Shown: positions 15,774 through 23,469, counted from the first letter of the stretch. The stretch is DNA of 64,000 nucleotides from Christensenellaceae bacterium (GCA_948890655.1 CAQTYU010000003.1:1-64000), one strand, 5' to 3'. Translations and numbers: made by a program. The notes: generated by a model not told the origin, from the sequence alone.

Positions 15774-16862
15774 TTAACAATCTTTTTTTGCAACTATTGC
15801 TTTTGTCTCACCGATTTTTCTATCAGCATACAATACAACATCTTTAATTATAAGTTTTTGAATAGCGGATATAAAAGTAGACATAAACTCAAAATCAGTT
15901 TTGCCATCCTTCTCCGGCAAGTGAATAAACTTTTCTTTCACAACATTCCAGCCACCTAATTTATTCTTATACGAATAAATCGGTAGATCTGTTACTTTGT
16001 TGATACACATTACCATAAATAAATAGTGATTAGGCAAAATTTCATTTTTATCGGATTTCCAACGAATAGCATATGCATCAGAAAGAACGGTAAAAGCTCT
16101 TGATTGATAGTATGCTCTATAAACATCGCTATTGGAAGGGATTGATATTACGTTGCTTAAAACAGTCGCATCTTTTGTGGGCGCATAATAATTCAAACCT
16201 TGATTTTGGAAGCTTGAAGTTAAACAAGGCAGTATAAAATTATCGATGGGCTCTTTGGGTAAATCTTTTGCCTTATAAGTTAACTTTTGGGTGTCAATTC
16301 TCTCATATAGATCGCCCATTTTATACTTGCCCCATCTAAGCGTATTGAAATCTTCAAGCGCTTTTTCTTCTTCTTTGGTTAATGTATAATCTTTTAATCC
16401 CGTAACAGTTAAGTATACTTCCAGTTCGGCTATGTACCGAGCTTCCAGCTCGGCTATAAAGCTTTCCATAAAATCAAAGTCTATTTGTCCGTCTTTTGTG
16501 GGGAGTTGCACCATTGTTTCTCGAAACGTTTTATCTACATTACGCACAAGAACTGCTAATAGATCTGTCTTGTGCTGATTTAGTATTGTAGTTAAAAATG
16601 GTATAGCGCCTTCACTAACTTTTATTTTTGGAATGATTTTTCTTACGAATTGACCAGCATACCAAGGTTTGCTTCGATAGAAAAAGTCCATTTGAAGTAG
16701 TCCTAAACTCCAACATCCTGAATCATTTACATTTTCAGCATTTACAAAACCTGTTGTTCTCAGAACACCTTGATTTAATGAAGTTCTTGTAACATAATCA
16801 TATTCATCCCCGTCAACAAGGCTGTCTGCATTAAAACTTAATGTACTTTCTATCTCAAACAA
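15774..16862 (-). CDS. hsdS: Specificity subunit (type I / BcgI-like S protein), start displaced by a frame change
   Basis: The 362-residue frame holds two target-recognition repeats. Each opens with a WG(E/K)YK(L/M)GDL motif: the second near residue 175, the first just upstream of the nominal TTG start, where the same frame continues back to about 16935 (DASLNEKLQGVKWGEYKLGD). No ATG, GTG or TTG precedes that part. The frame therefore seems to have been joined to the methylase gene and is now out of phase by -1 next to a G-GGA-AAA heptamer and TAG stop. Its methylase partner lacks the cofactor-binding region, so it is unlikely to work with that partner. Confidence 0.7.
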   Translation of the reverse strand: MFEIESTLSFNADSLVDGDEYDYVTRTSLNQGVLRTTGFVNAENVNDSGCWSLGLLQMDFFYRSKPWYAGQFVRKIIPKIKVSEGAIPFLTTILNQHKTDLLAVLVRNVDKTFRETMVQLPTKDGQIDFDFMESFIAELEARYIAELEVYLTVTGLKDYTLTKEEEKALEDFNTLRWGKYKMGDLYERIDTQKLTYKAKDLPKEPIDNFILPCLTSSFQNQGLNYYAPTKDATVLSNVISIPSNSDVYRAYYQSRAFTVLSDAYAIRWKSDKNEILPNHYLFMVMCINKVTDLPIYSYKNKLGGWNVVKEKFIHLPEKDGKTDFEFMSTFISAIQKLIIKDVVLYADRKIGETKAIVAKKDC

Positions 16863-16921
16863 ATCACCTAATTTGTATTCGCCCCACTTAACGCCCTGTA
16901 ATTTTTCGTTAAGTGAGGCAT

Positions 16922-17725
16922 CTATTTTCCCAGGCGATCGTTCTCCTTATCTTGCCGTTTTAACAAGCAGGAAACTTCCCAAGAAAGATAGTCGCTAACT
17001 GTTTTCTTAAAATCGCTAAGCGTTGGTTTTGTATCTTTCGGCGCAGTCTGATTCCAATCTGCGCCGTTGGATGGGTCGATATGTCCTTCGTAATATTCGT
17101 TTTCAGTAAATATATTGAGCTTTGATTTTCCGAAACGCACTAAATTGACAAGTTCTTGATACCGCTCTTTAGCTCTATCGGTGTCTTTTAGGTTACAGCT
17201 TGCTTTTTTGCGGTCGGAACGAGTATATCCGTCGTTTGAAAAATCAATAAATTTTACTATATCGTCTTTTTGATGCGCTTCACCTACACGAAACACATAT
17301 ACCTGCGTTTGAACACTCGATTTGCCAATGAATAAATCAATTGGCATTTTGATACTTGCAAGCAGAGTACTGTGTAACAATATTTTTTTATTATATTCTA
17401 CGGCTTTGCCCGAACCCGCCGAGTATTGAATAATAATAGCTGCATAGCCTTTGCTCATCATTGAAAGCGCACGCTCTACAAATATCATACCGTTACCCGC
17501 CGCCGAATAGGGCGGGTTGAGTACGAATGCCGTTGCGGGGAATTTTTTGTCAGTATTTCCGAACCCATAATTACCGTCGAAATCTTTGAGCGAGTCCTTG
17601 TTTAAAATGTTGGAACTACCGTCGCCCATTAAAATCATATTAAGTATGGCAAGCATATAAACACTTGGAAGTATCTCCAACCCGAGCAATTGATTTGCTT
17701 TGATTGCCGCCGACTTCGTTGCCAA
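16922..17725 (-). pseudogene. C-terminal fragment of an N6-adenine DNA methylase
   Basis: The 267-residue frame contains the catalytic motif IV (NPPY near residue 70) and the C-terminal region typical of type I/IIG methylases, but the SAM-binding motif I and everything before it are missing. The frame continues upstream of the nominal ATG (LIDAKNKIKSPEELATKSAA), which corresponds to sequence shortly after motif I in intact relatives. The N-terminal piece lies directly upstream in another frame. I infer one internal deletion with loss of about 200-300 residues. The end of the gene (LGK, TAG) overlaps the specificity frame. Confidence 0.75.
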
Positions 17726-17744
17726 CTCTTCGGGCGACTTTATT

Positions 17745-17975
17745 TTATTTTTTGCGTCGATAAGCCACTAAATTTTTATCGCATAACAACAGCTTTGCAT
17801 CGGGGCGATTGCCACCAACGCCGCCGTTTTTAGATGCGTAGTCGTTGAGTGCCTGATCTATTTCAGCATTCAATGATTCCTGTTCTAATTTATAATCTAA
17901 CCTATAAGACTTGAGCCAGCCATTTGCCAAATCCGCAATATTAGGTTCAACTGATTGAATAGTTGTTTTTGCCAT
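17745..17975 (-). pseudogene. N-terminal fragment of the same DNA methylase
   Basis: The 76-residue frame starts MAKTTIQSVEPNIADLANGW after an AGGAG site, and includes KSYRLDYKLEQESLNAEID and NRPDAKLLLCDKN, which is how this methylase family begins. It then runs into YRRKK and a stop at the deletion junction with the C-terminal fragment. Start and ribosome binding site are intact, so a short truncated product may still be made. Confidence 0.75.
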
Positions 17976-18062
17976 AGTACGCTCTCCTATATCGAAGCAT
18001 ATATCTTTATAGTACATTATAACATAAAATGTCGAAAATCGCAAGAGAAACTGTTGTGGCAT

Positions 18063-18590
18063 AAAGCTTTATATATTGGCTATCGTTTATTTTTTACAAG
18101 CAGGTAAAGAAAATAGCCAAAATCAAGTTTTGATCTATTTTGAACGGACAGAAATCGGGAAACCCGATTCTGTTTTTTATTTTCGTCCACAAAGGAAAAT
18201 CGGGTGTCCCGATTGTTCCGAAAGTCAGTTTTTCAAAATCTTTGGATTTTGGGAAAACTTTTTACCTGCTTGTAATCTTGGTACGATTCCCAAAATAATT
18301 TTGTCTTCTTGGTTGCAAAATCGATTACAAGTGTGCTTGGTTATATGGAAGGGTTTGAAAGAAATTTTGGGCATTTCGGTTGTGAAACGCAAAAAAGTGT
18401 CCTTGGATATATGAGGGGTGTAGAAAAATTATTTCAAGAAATTTGAGTTCAAACCGTCAACTTTTGCTGAAAACTGTCCTTGGTTAAGTAGAGGGAAAAA
18501 TATTTTGAAGAAAATTTACGTTAGACCCCGAACTTTTTCAAAAAAGTGTGCTTGGTTAAGTAGAGGGATATTTTAAGGAGGTGCTATTAT
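18063..18590. other. Structured non-coding stretch of island C (inverted repeats, twin hairpins, direct repeats)
   Basis: No convincing gene is present. A perfect 15-bp inverted pair, TTACAAGCAGGTAAA (18094-18108) and TTTACCTGCTTGTAA (18261-18275), encloses two sister hairpins: AATCGGG-AAA-CCCGATT (18153-18169, followed by CTGTTTTTT) and AATCGGG-TGT-CCCGATT (18198-18214). Four direct repeats follow at 18331-18568. It lies between the leftward methylase remnant and the rightward regulator and could be a control region, a structured RNA or an element-replication site. Confidence 0.6.
18331..18568 (+). repeat. Four spaced direct repeats (period 66-77 bp)
   Basis: Copies at 18331-18353, 18397-18418, 18474-18496 and 18546-18568 share the core TGTSCTTGGWTAWRTRGAGGG. 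The last two match at nearly every base. Intervening sequence is A/T-rich and varied. The spacing is near seven helical turns, which would suit a DNA-binding protein, but a repeated RNA is also possible. Confidence 0.65.
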
Positions 18591-18604
18591 GAGCGGATAA
18601 ACTC

Positions 18605-18655
18605 TTGACAAACAACTCTTAGTAGAGTAAAATATATATGGTCGTATATATACGA
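18605..18655 (+). promoter_or_regulatory. Promoter and palindromic operator of the ribbon-helix-helix gene
   Basis: TTGACA (18605-18610), 17-bp spacer, TAAAAT (18628-18633), then a perfect 14-bp palindrome TCGTATATATACGA (18642-18655) just past the transcription start. The position suggests autorepression by the protein encoded downstream. Confidence 0.75.
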
Positions 18656-18685
18656 TTATATATTTACCCTACGGAGGAAAGAACT

Positions 18686-18952
18686 ATGGCAACTGACAGG
18701 TCTATAAAAGACAAGCGTTATGAAGAAAAGCATAAGGAAGAAAGAAAAGCTAAGTATATGATTTGGGGTACGAGCGTACCGAGAAAGTATGCCGAAGAGA
18801 TAAACGAGTTCTTGGCAAAGTACGGTTTTACCAAAGTGCAACTCATCGAAGCAGGCTTTAAGGCATTGATTGACGAAGCGGCGGAAACGGATACTTCTCT
18901 TGCCAAGACTATTGACGGCTACGACGATTTCTTCGTATCGGAGAAAAAGTAA
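18686..18952 (+). CDS. Small ribbon-helix-helix-like DNA-binding protein
   Basis: An 88-residue, lysine-rich protein (MATDRSIKDKRYEEKHKEER at the start), then a segment resembling an Arc/MetJ-type fold: WGTSVPRKYAEEINEFLAKY followed by two helices. I chose ATG 18686, with GGAGG nine bases upstream. Its promoter overlaps a palindrome suited to a dimeric RHH repressor. Small proteins of this type often precede serine recombinases in clostridial mobile elements and may control excision. Function is inferred from context. Confidence 0.6.
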   Translation: MATDRSIKDKRYEEKHKEERKAKYMIWGTSVPRKYAEEINEFLAKYGFTKVQLIEAGFKALIDEAAETDTSLAKTIDGYDDFFVSEKK

Positions 18953-19019
18953 CTATTCTTCCTTATGGATGGTAGCGAGAAAAAATAACCGGATATCTCG
19001 ACGTCCACAAAGGACTTAA

Positions 19020-19187
19020 ATTATCGAAAAGCAACTCTATACTTATACGGAAACGTATAACGGCACGGAATACGTCGTTGCCGTAAATGACAGCGACAAT
19101 TCCAAAGACAATGCATTTGACAAACTCCAACGATTAATAATCAAGGACTCGCTTGAAAGGGTGTATTCCAAAGGAGACAAGGAATGA
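19020..19187 (+). CDS. Small TnpW-like protein with a non-ATG start
   Basis: An open frame runs from an ATT just after a stop (19020) to TGA at 19187 and gives about 55 residues: IEKQLYTYTETYNGTEYVVA, then NDSDNSKDNAFDKLQRL and so on. The pattern (a short beta hairpin NGTEY, then KDNAFDKLQRLI) resembles the TnpW family found next to recombinases in clostridial transposons. Its stop overlaps the recombinase ATG by four bases (ATGA), a strong sign that it is translated. The start codon is unsure. Confidence 0.5.
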   Translation: MIEKQLYTYTETYNGTEYVVAVNDSDNSKDNAFDKLQRLIIKDSLERVYSKGDKE

Positions 19188-20452
19188 ACACACAACTTTC
19201 AATGCAACATAACAACAACTATTACGGAGGTGATAGAATCGACGCCTTATACTGTCGGCTTTCAAGAGACGACGAATTGCAAGGCGACAGCAACAGTATC
19301 AAGAATCAGAAAGCAATATTAAGCAAGTATGCGCAGGAACACGGATTTACCAATCCACGTTTCTATGTGGACGACGGATATTCGGGAACAAACTTCAACC
19401 GCCCCGACTTCCAACGATTGATGGATGATGTAAACGAAGGTAAAGTAAGAACGATTATCGTCAAAGATATGTCGCGTTTAGGCAGAGATTATCTGAAAGT
19501 CGGCTTTTATACGGAAATCACTTTCCCTGAAGCAAACGTAAGGTTTATCGCTATCAACGACCAAGTGGACAGCGAAAGCGGTACGGACAACGACTTCACT
19601 CCCTTCCGAAATATCATTAACGAGTGGTACGCAAAAGACACAAGCAAGAAGATACGTGCCGTATTCAAAGCCAAAGGGATGTCGGGAAAACATCTTTGTA
19701 CGATACCGCCTTACGGATACAAGAAAGACGACCACGACAAGCAGCAATGGCGTGTGGACGAAGACGCGGCAAAAGTTGTTAAAGAAATCTTCTCGCTTTG
19801 TATGCAAGGGTTCGGTCCAACACAGATAGCGAGAATACTTACCGAGCGTGGCAGAGAAACACCGACCATTTACAAACGTAGAGTCGGGTTACCTATTACT
19901 TCGCAAGAAACGGAGTTTCCCGAAATTTGGGCAACGCAAAGTATAAATAAGATTCTTGCCAATCCTACTTATCTCGGACATACGATAAACTTTCGGACAA
20001 AGAAAAAGTCTTACAAGAGTAAAAAGAAAATAGACTTACCGAAAGAAGAATGGGCAATCTTCAAGAACACTCACGAAGCGATTATAGACCAAGACACTTT
20101 CAATACCGTCCAAAGAATCAGACAAGCAAAACGTCGTCCTACTTCTATGGGCGAAATGAGTATCTTTTCGGGGTTGGTGTATTGCGCCGACTGTGGACAA
20201 AAGATGTATCTTTGCCGTTGCACTACAATGAAGCAAAAGGAATACTTCAACTGCTCGTCTTATCGTAAAAAGAAAAAGGCAACCTGTACTTCGCATCAGA
20301 TTACCGTAGAAGCCGTAGAGCATTTTGTACTTACCAATCTTCAAAGAGTGCTTGCATTTGCAAAGGACTATGAGCAAGAGTTTTTGGAAATCGTGCGGAA
20401 CGAGAACGAAAAGAAACTGCAAAACCAAACGCGAGAACTTGTAGAGAAATAA
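19184..20452 (+). CDS. Large serine recombinase, N-terminal and central part
   Basis: This 422-residue frame has a resolvase catalytic domain: YCRLSRDDE with the nucleophile Ser near residue 27, then VDDGYSGTNFNRPDFQRL and DMSRLGRDYL, followed by the recombinase domain and the zinc-ribbon region (CADCGQKM near 330, CSSYRKKKKATCTSH near 365). The layout matches TnpX-like large serine recombinases. Translation stops at an in-frame TAA at 20450-20452, just where the C-terminal coiled coil should begin. The rest continues in the same frame. Presumed mover of the island, now probably crippled. Confidence 0.88.
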   Translation: MNTQLSMQHNNNYYGGDRIDALYCRLSRDDELQGDSNSIKNQKAILSKYAQEHGFTNPRFYVDDGYSGTNFNRPDFQRLMDDVNEGKVRTIIVKDMSRLGRDYLKVGFYTEITFPEANVRFIAINDQVDSESGTDNDFTPFRNIINEWYAKDTSKKIRAVFKAKGMSGKHLCTIPPYGYKKDDHDKQQWRVDEDAAKVVKEIFSLCMQGFGPTQIARILTERGRETPTIYKRRVGLPITSQETEFPEIWATQSINKILANPTYLGHTINFRTKKKSYKSKKKIDLPKEEWAIFKNTHEAIIDQDTFNTVQRIRQAKRRPTSMGEMSIFSGLVYCADCGQKMYLCRCTTMKQKEYFNCSSYRKKKKATCTSHQITVEAVEHFVLTNLQRVLAFAKDYEQEFLEIVRNENEKKLQNQTRELVEK

Positions 20453-20836
20453 ATGCGAATACAAGCACTCGACCGTCTTATACAAAATCTTTATGAGGAT
20501 AAAGTATGCGGCAATCTCACGGACGATCGGTTTGTGAAAATGAGTCAGTATTACGAGCAAGAGCAACAGGAACTGAAAGAGCGTGCTTACTACTTACGGC
20601 AGGAGTTATCCAAAGCGAAAGAACAGTCCGACAACGTGATGCGGTTTATGCGCTCGGTACGCAAGTACACGGAGATAACCGAACTTACGCCCGAACTTGT
20701 ACGTGAGTTTGTACAAAAAGTCGTCGTGTACCAAGCGGAAAAGATTAACGGACGAAGAACGCAACGGATAGATCTTTACTTCAACGGTGTAGGACAAATA
20801 CTCTTACCCGTAAAAGACAAAAGAGAAACGGCATAG
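20453..20836 (+). CDS. Serine recombinase, detached C-terminal part
   Basis: The frame continues directly after the TAA with ATG (TAAATG). The 127 residues hold the helical region IQALDRLIQNLYEDKVCGNL and the C-terminal segment VRKYTEITELTPELVREFVQ, which are normally the end of one recombinase of about 550 residues. A single-base change would restore the full protein. It could be re-initiated at the overlapping ATG, since stop and start are adjacent. Whether the two parts can function together is unknown. Confidence 0.75.
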   Translation: MRIQALDRLIQNLYEDKVCGNLTDDRFVKMSQYYEQEQQELKERAYYLRQELSKAKEQSDNVMRFMRSVRKYTEITELTPELVREFVQKVVVYQAEKINGRRTQRIDLYFNGVGQILLPVKDKRETA

Positions 20837-20860
20837 CATTTCTGCTATACCGTCTCTCTT
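20829..20860 (+). terminator. Rightward hairpin at the end of the recombinase
   Basis: Stem CGGCATAGC / GCTATACCG with a 6-nt loop, extended by GAGA / TCTC. It contains the recombinase stop codon and matches the position of the hairpins in the other cassettes. Confidence 0.65.
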
Positions 20861-20895
20861 AGAAATTAAATAATCCCTATGACACCGCCCCTTTA

Positions 20896-20914
20896 GCCGC
20901 GGGGCTTATTTTGT
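20896..20914 (+). terminator. Right arm and U-tract of the second split terminator
   Basis: GCCGCGGGGCTT pairs with 12889-12900 and is followed by ATTTTGTTT. Confidence 0.8.
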
Positions 20915-20920
20915 TTAAAA

Positions 20921-21847
20921 TTACTCAACGGGGAAAACGTTGCTTATTTTGCCGTCGTCGAGTTCTACGGCATAATATTTAACTTCGAATAAATTTTCGC
21001 TTTTTGGATATACCAGCCCCGCCGCGCGCATTGCCGGATGTTCGGCAAAAAATTTTTCGGTGGGTACGGTTACTCCCGCAAATTCTCCGAGATATTCGAA
21101 AATCTCACCCGCCTTGGGTTTTAAATCGTCGCTTAAATAGTTTAAGAAATTTCCGCGCGTCAAAACGCTTTCAAAAAACGCAAAGTGCAAAATCGCCTTT
21201 TCGGGAGGACGGGTTTCAACGGTGCGCCCCGCAACCATAGTCAGCTTTTCTCCATCGTAAGCGTATTCGCATTCGGCTTTTGCCGCGGTGCACGTTTCAA
21301 AAGCGGCGCATATTTTAAGCCTGTCCGAAAATTCAAAACTTTCGGCTTCGCTGAAAAATATTTTTTTGCCGCGGTCGGAAAGTATTAAAAGGCCGTTGCC
21401 GCCGCTTATTGCCAGAACGGGAAAACCGTCGATTTGCCTTTCGGAAAATTTTGCTCCGGCAAATTTTGCGGGCAGGGGAATAAGCGAATATTCCGCCCCC
21501 TCGACGGAGAGAAACAAGCCGCCCTGCGAAAACAGCGTAACAAGGTTTCCGCAAAAGCGCGTTTGGGCTATTACGCTTAAATTTACGCTCTTGTTGCCGT
21601 ATTCCTTAATAAAAATCAGCGTTTCTCCGTCCATTAAATACACGTCCATAAACGCGGGCGGTTCGAATAACAATTTTTCGTTAATAAAAAAATTTACCGG
21701 TTGCAAATTCTCTCCCGGGACGATTTCGGCAAGCACGCTGTCGGAAAGGTCGATTTCTATGTGGCGTTCGAAAGTATCAATGCCCCCCACATATAAGCCG
21801 TTTAACTTTAAAATTGCGGGCTTGTACGATAAAAAGTAGACTCTCAC
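20921..21847 (-). CDS. Conserved-looking hypothetical protein
   Basis: I do not recognise this 308-residue protein. It has no signal peptide or membrane segment and predicts mostly beta structure, beginning MRVYFLSYKPAILKLNGLYV. It starts with GTG, with AAAGGA 12 bases upstream, and stands opposite the gene at 21928. Base composition matches the chromosome, so it seems native and not island cargo. No function can be proposed. Confidence 0.6.
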   Translation of the reverse strand: MRVYFLSYKPAILKLNGLYVGGIDTFERHIEIDLSDSVLAEIVPGENLQPVNFFINEKLLFEPPAFMDVYLMDGETLIFIKEYGNKSVNLSVIAQTRFCGNLVTLFSQGGLFLSVEGAEYSLIPLPAKFAGAKFSERQIDGFPVLAISGGNGLLILSDRGKKIFFSEAESFEFSDRLKICAAFETCTAAKAECEYAYDGEKLTMVAGRTVETRPPEKAILHFAFFESVLTRGNFLNYLSDDLKPKAGEIFEYLGEFAGVTVPTEKFFAEHPAMRAAGLVYPKSENLFEVKYYAVELDDGKISNVFPVE

Positions 21848-21927
21848 TGTGTTTTTTCCTTTTTTTATTATTTAATGTATTTAAAATTAAAATTATGTCA
21901 ATATCTTCCCCGACGGAGGAAATTTAT

Positions 21928-22524
21928 ATGAACAAAATAAACGGCTATACGGAAGAAGAGGCAATTGAACTTGTAAATTACATCACGTCGGGGAAAAAGG
22001 CGGGCAACACGCTTTCGGGACTGTTTGCGTCCTATGCGCAGAAATCGGGCAGGGCAAAGGGCAGCGTGCGCAATTATTATTACGCGCTTTTAAGAACTAC
22101 CGGCGACGAAAGAGTTAAAAAGATGTTGCGCGGAACCAATCTTAAAGCCGAAAAAATTCTGCCCTTTTCCGAACTTGAAACCGACAGAGTTTTAAAAGAA
22201 ATTTTAATGCAGAAGGCAAAGGGCGTTTCGGTGCGCCGCGCGGTTTTAAATCTTTCGGGCGGCGACGATAAGCTTATGTTAAGGTATCAGAACAAGTACC
22301 GCAACGTGGTTGCAAAACAGCCCGAAAGAATTGAAAGACTTAAACGCGAGTGCGGACTTCCCTGCGGCGCGGACGAAACGCGGGCGAGGCTCGAAGAGGA
22401 AATTAACGGGCTTTACGAAAGGTTGCAGACGACTTTAAAGGAAGAAAACAAACGGCTTACAACCGTAATCAAGCGTTTAACCGACGAAAACGCGCTTTTA
22501 AAACTGCAACTTAAAAACAATTGA
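21928..22524 (+). CDS. Putative Myb/SANT-like DNA-binding protein (RsfA-like)
   Basis: A 198-residue protein. The N-terminal 60 residues (GYTEEEAIELVNYITSGKKA...SGRAKGSVRNYYYALLR) resemble the Myb-like helical domain of RsfA/YlbO regulators of sporulating Bacillota. The C-terminus (about 145-198) is a strongly predicted coiled coil rich in Glu, Lys and Leu. I chose ATG 21928, eight bases after GGAGGA. A link to sporulation is only a suggestion from the similarity. Confidence 0.5.
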   Translation: MNKINGYTEEEAIELVNYITSGKKAGNTLSGLFASYAQKSGRAKGSVRNYYYALLRTTGDERVKKMLRGTNLKAEKILPFSELETDRVLKEILMQKAKGVSVRRAVLNLSGGDDKLMLRYQNKYRNVVAKQPERIERLKRECGLPCGADETRARLEEEINGLYERLQTTLKEENKRLTTVIKRLTDENALLKLQLKNN

Positions 22525-22541
22525 ATTTTGCAAAATAAGAA

Positions 22542-22572
22542 GGCGGCGGGCGCATTTAATGCGCCCGCCGCC
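22542..22572 (+). terminator. GC-rich hairpin after the Myb-like gene
   Basis: Nearly perfect 14-15 bp inverted repeat (GGCGGCGGGCGCAT and complement) with almost no loop. There is no U-tract, so its termination strength is uncertain. Confidence 0.55.
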
Positions 22573-22581
22573 CGTTTGCCG

Positions 22582-22610
22582 TTGACAAAAAGCCTTAGGT
22601 AAAGTATAAT
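22582..22610 (+). promoter_or_regulatory. Promoter of the small lipoprotein gene
   Basis: TTGACA (22582-22587), 17-bp spacer, TATAAT (22605-22610), a fully consensus sigma-A promoter. Confidence 0.85.
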
Positions 22611-22640
22611 TAAAAAAAGCTTTAAAGCGAGGGGTTAAAA

Positions 22641-23117
22641 ATGAAAAAGAAAATTATTTTGGCTTTGGTTGCGGCTACCGTTGCGGTTTTTGCCTGCTTT
22701 GCGTTTGCGGGTTGCGGTGCGGAGTTTGTAGGAAACACCGACTTGCAGATGAATAAAAAATATATTTATACGAAAAGTGTAAACAGAATCAACGACAAGC
22801 AAAGTTATTACGTATTCTACTCAAACGGAACGGGGAAATATAGGGAATATTCGCAAACCGCCGACGGCGACGTTTTAAATTTGGATTATACGGTTACTTT
22901 CAAATATACTTTTGCGGACACTGATAAGTCTGCGGTTGTGTGCTTTTTCGATTCGGTAGAATACGGAAAAGCAAACGGAAGTTATGAAGTATATACGACC
23001 TGGACGCGGCTGGTAACCGTTTCGGGGAACGTGTTGTGTTGGGCGGGCACTTACGGTTATTCGTTTTATATCAACGAAGATTATTTAAATTCCACATTAA
23101 CCAACTACGGTAAGTAA
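22641..23117 (+). CDS. Small secreted lipoprotein of unknown function
   Basis: A 158-residue protein with a clear lipoprotein signal: MKKKIILALVAATVAVFACF then FAGC at about residues 22-25. The mature domain is tyrosine-rich and predicts beta strands (SYYVFYSNGTGKYREYS, FDSVEYGKANGSYEVY). It has a perfect consensus promoter and a Shine-Dalgarno (GAGGGG), so it may be highly expressed. No family was recognised. Confidence 0.75.
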   Translation: MKKKIILALVAATVAVFACFAFAGCGAEFVGNTDLQMNKKYIYTKSVNRINDKQSYYVFYSNGTGKYREYSQTADGDVLNLDYTVTFKYTFADTDKSAVVCFFDSVEYGKANGSYEVYTTWTRLVTVSGNVLCWAGTYGYSFYINEDYLNSTLTNYGK

Positions 23118-23206
23118 GGCTGTTAAAGTAAAATTTTTACAGTAATAAACTTTGCAATAGCGCGCAAACTGTTTTTAAGGGCGAATTTACGCCCCAAGGA
23201 GACAAA

Positions 23207-23389
23207 GTGGAAAAATTTATTTTCGGGCTCGCCGTAGGTATGGCGGGCGGCGCGCTTCTTGTCGCTAATAATTGCAAGCTTTTGAATCTTGTTAAAAAGA
23301 ATCAGGAAGATTTGATGCAGAAAGCGGAAAATTATATCGACGAGAAGTTACAGGCGCTTGAAAGTAAGGACAGTCAAACGGAGTCCTAA
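23207..23389 (+). CDS. Small single-pass membrane protein (YtxH-like)
   Basis: A 60-residue protein starting with GTG after AAGGAG. Residues 5-22 (IFGLAVGMAGGALLVANN) are a glycine-rich membrane segment and the rest is a charged helix. This resembles YtxH-type small proteins, though it is too short to be certain. It precedes ruvX but is not close enough to prove co-transcription. Confidence 0.65.
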   Translation: MEKFIFGLAVGMAGGALLVANNCKLLNLVKKNQEDLMQKAENYIDEKLQALESKDSQTES

Positions 23390-23469
23390 AACTTAATGTT
23401 TGCCGTATCCGTTGTTCGCTGAACTTCGGGTACGGCAAATGTTTTTTATGCGTAACGCATTACTTATAC

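Larger units (their letters stand above)
12901..20895. mobile_element. 8-kb island C (autonomous-type cassette) inserted inside a terminator
   Basis: The left end has CATAGGGAAT (12916-12925) and the right end AATCCCTATG (20872-20881), a 9/10 inverted match and the same motif as in cassettes A and B. A leftward terminator (12976-13012) and a rightward hairpin (20829-20852) sit just inside. Leftward cargo: decayed methylase and specificity genes, a membrane protein, a HEPN-like protein and a nucleotidyltransferase. Rightward: a ribbon-helix-helix gene, a small TnpW-like frame and a serine recombinase. The cargo is visibly more AT-rich than the flanks, as expected of transferred DNA. Confidence 0.8.

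Noticed and set aside
18076..18414. 112-codon open frame in the structured region of island C
   Set aside because: It has no Shine-Dalgarno and poor composition, and runs through the inverted repeats, hairpins and first direct repeats; low-complexity AT-rich DNA explains it.
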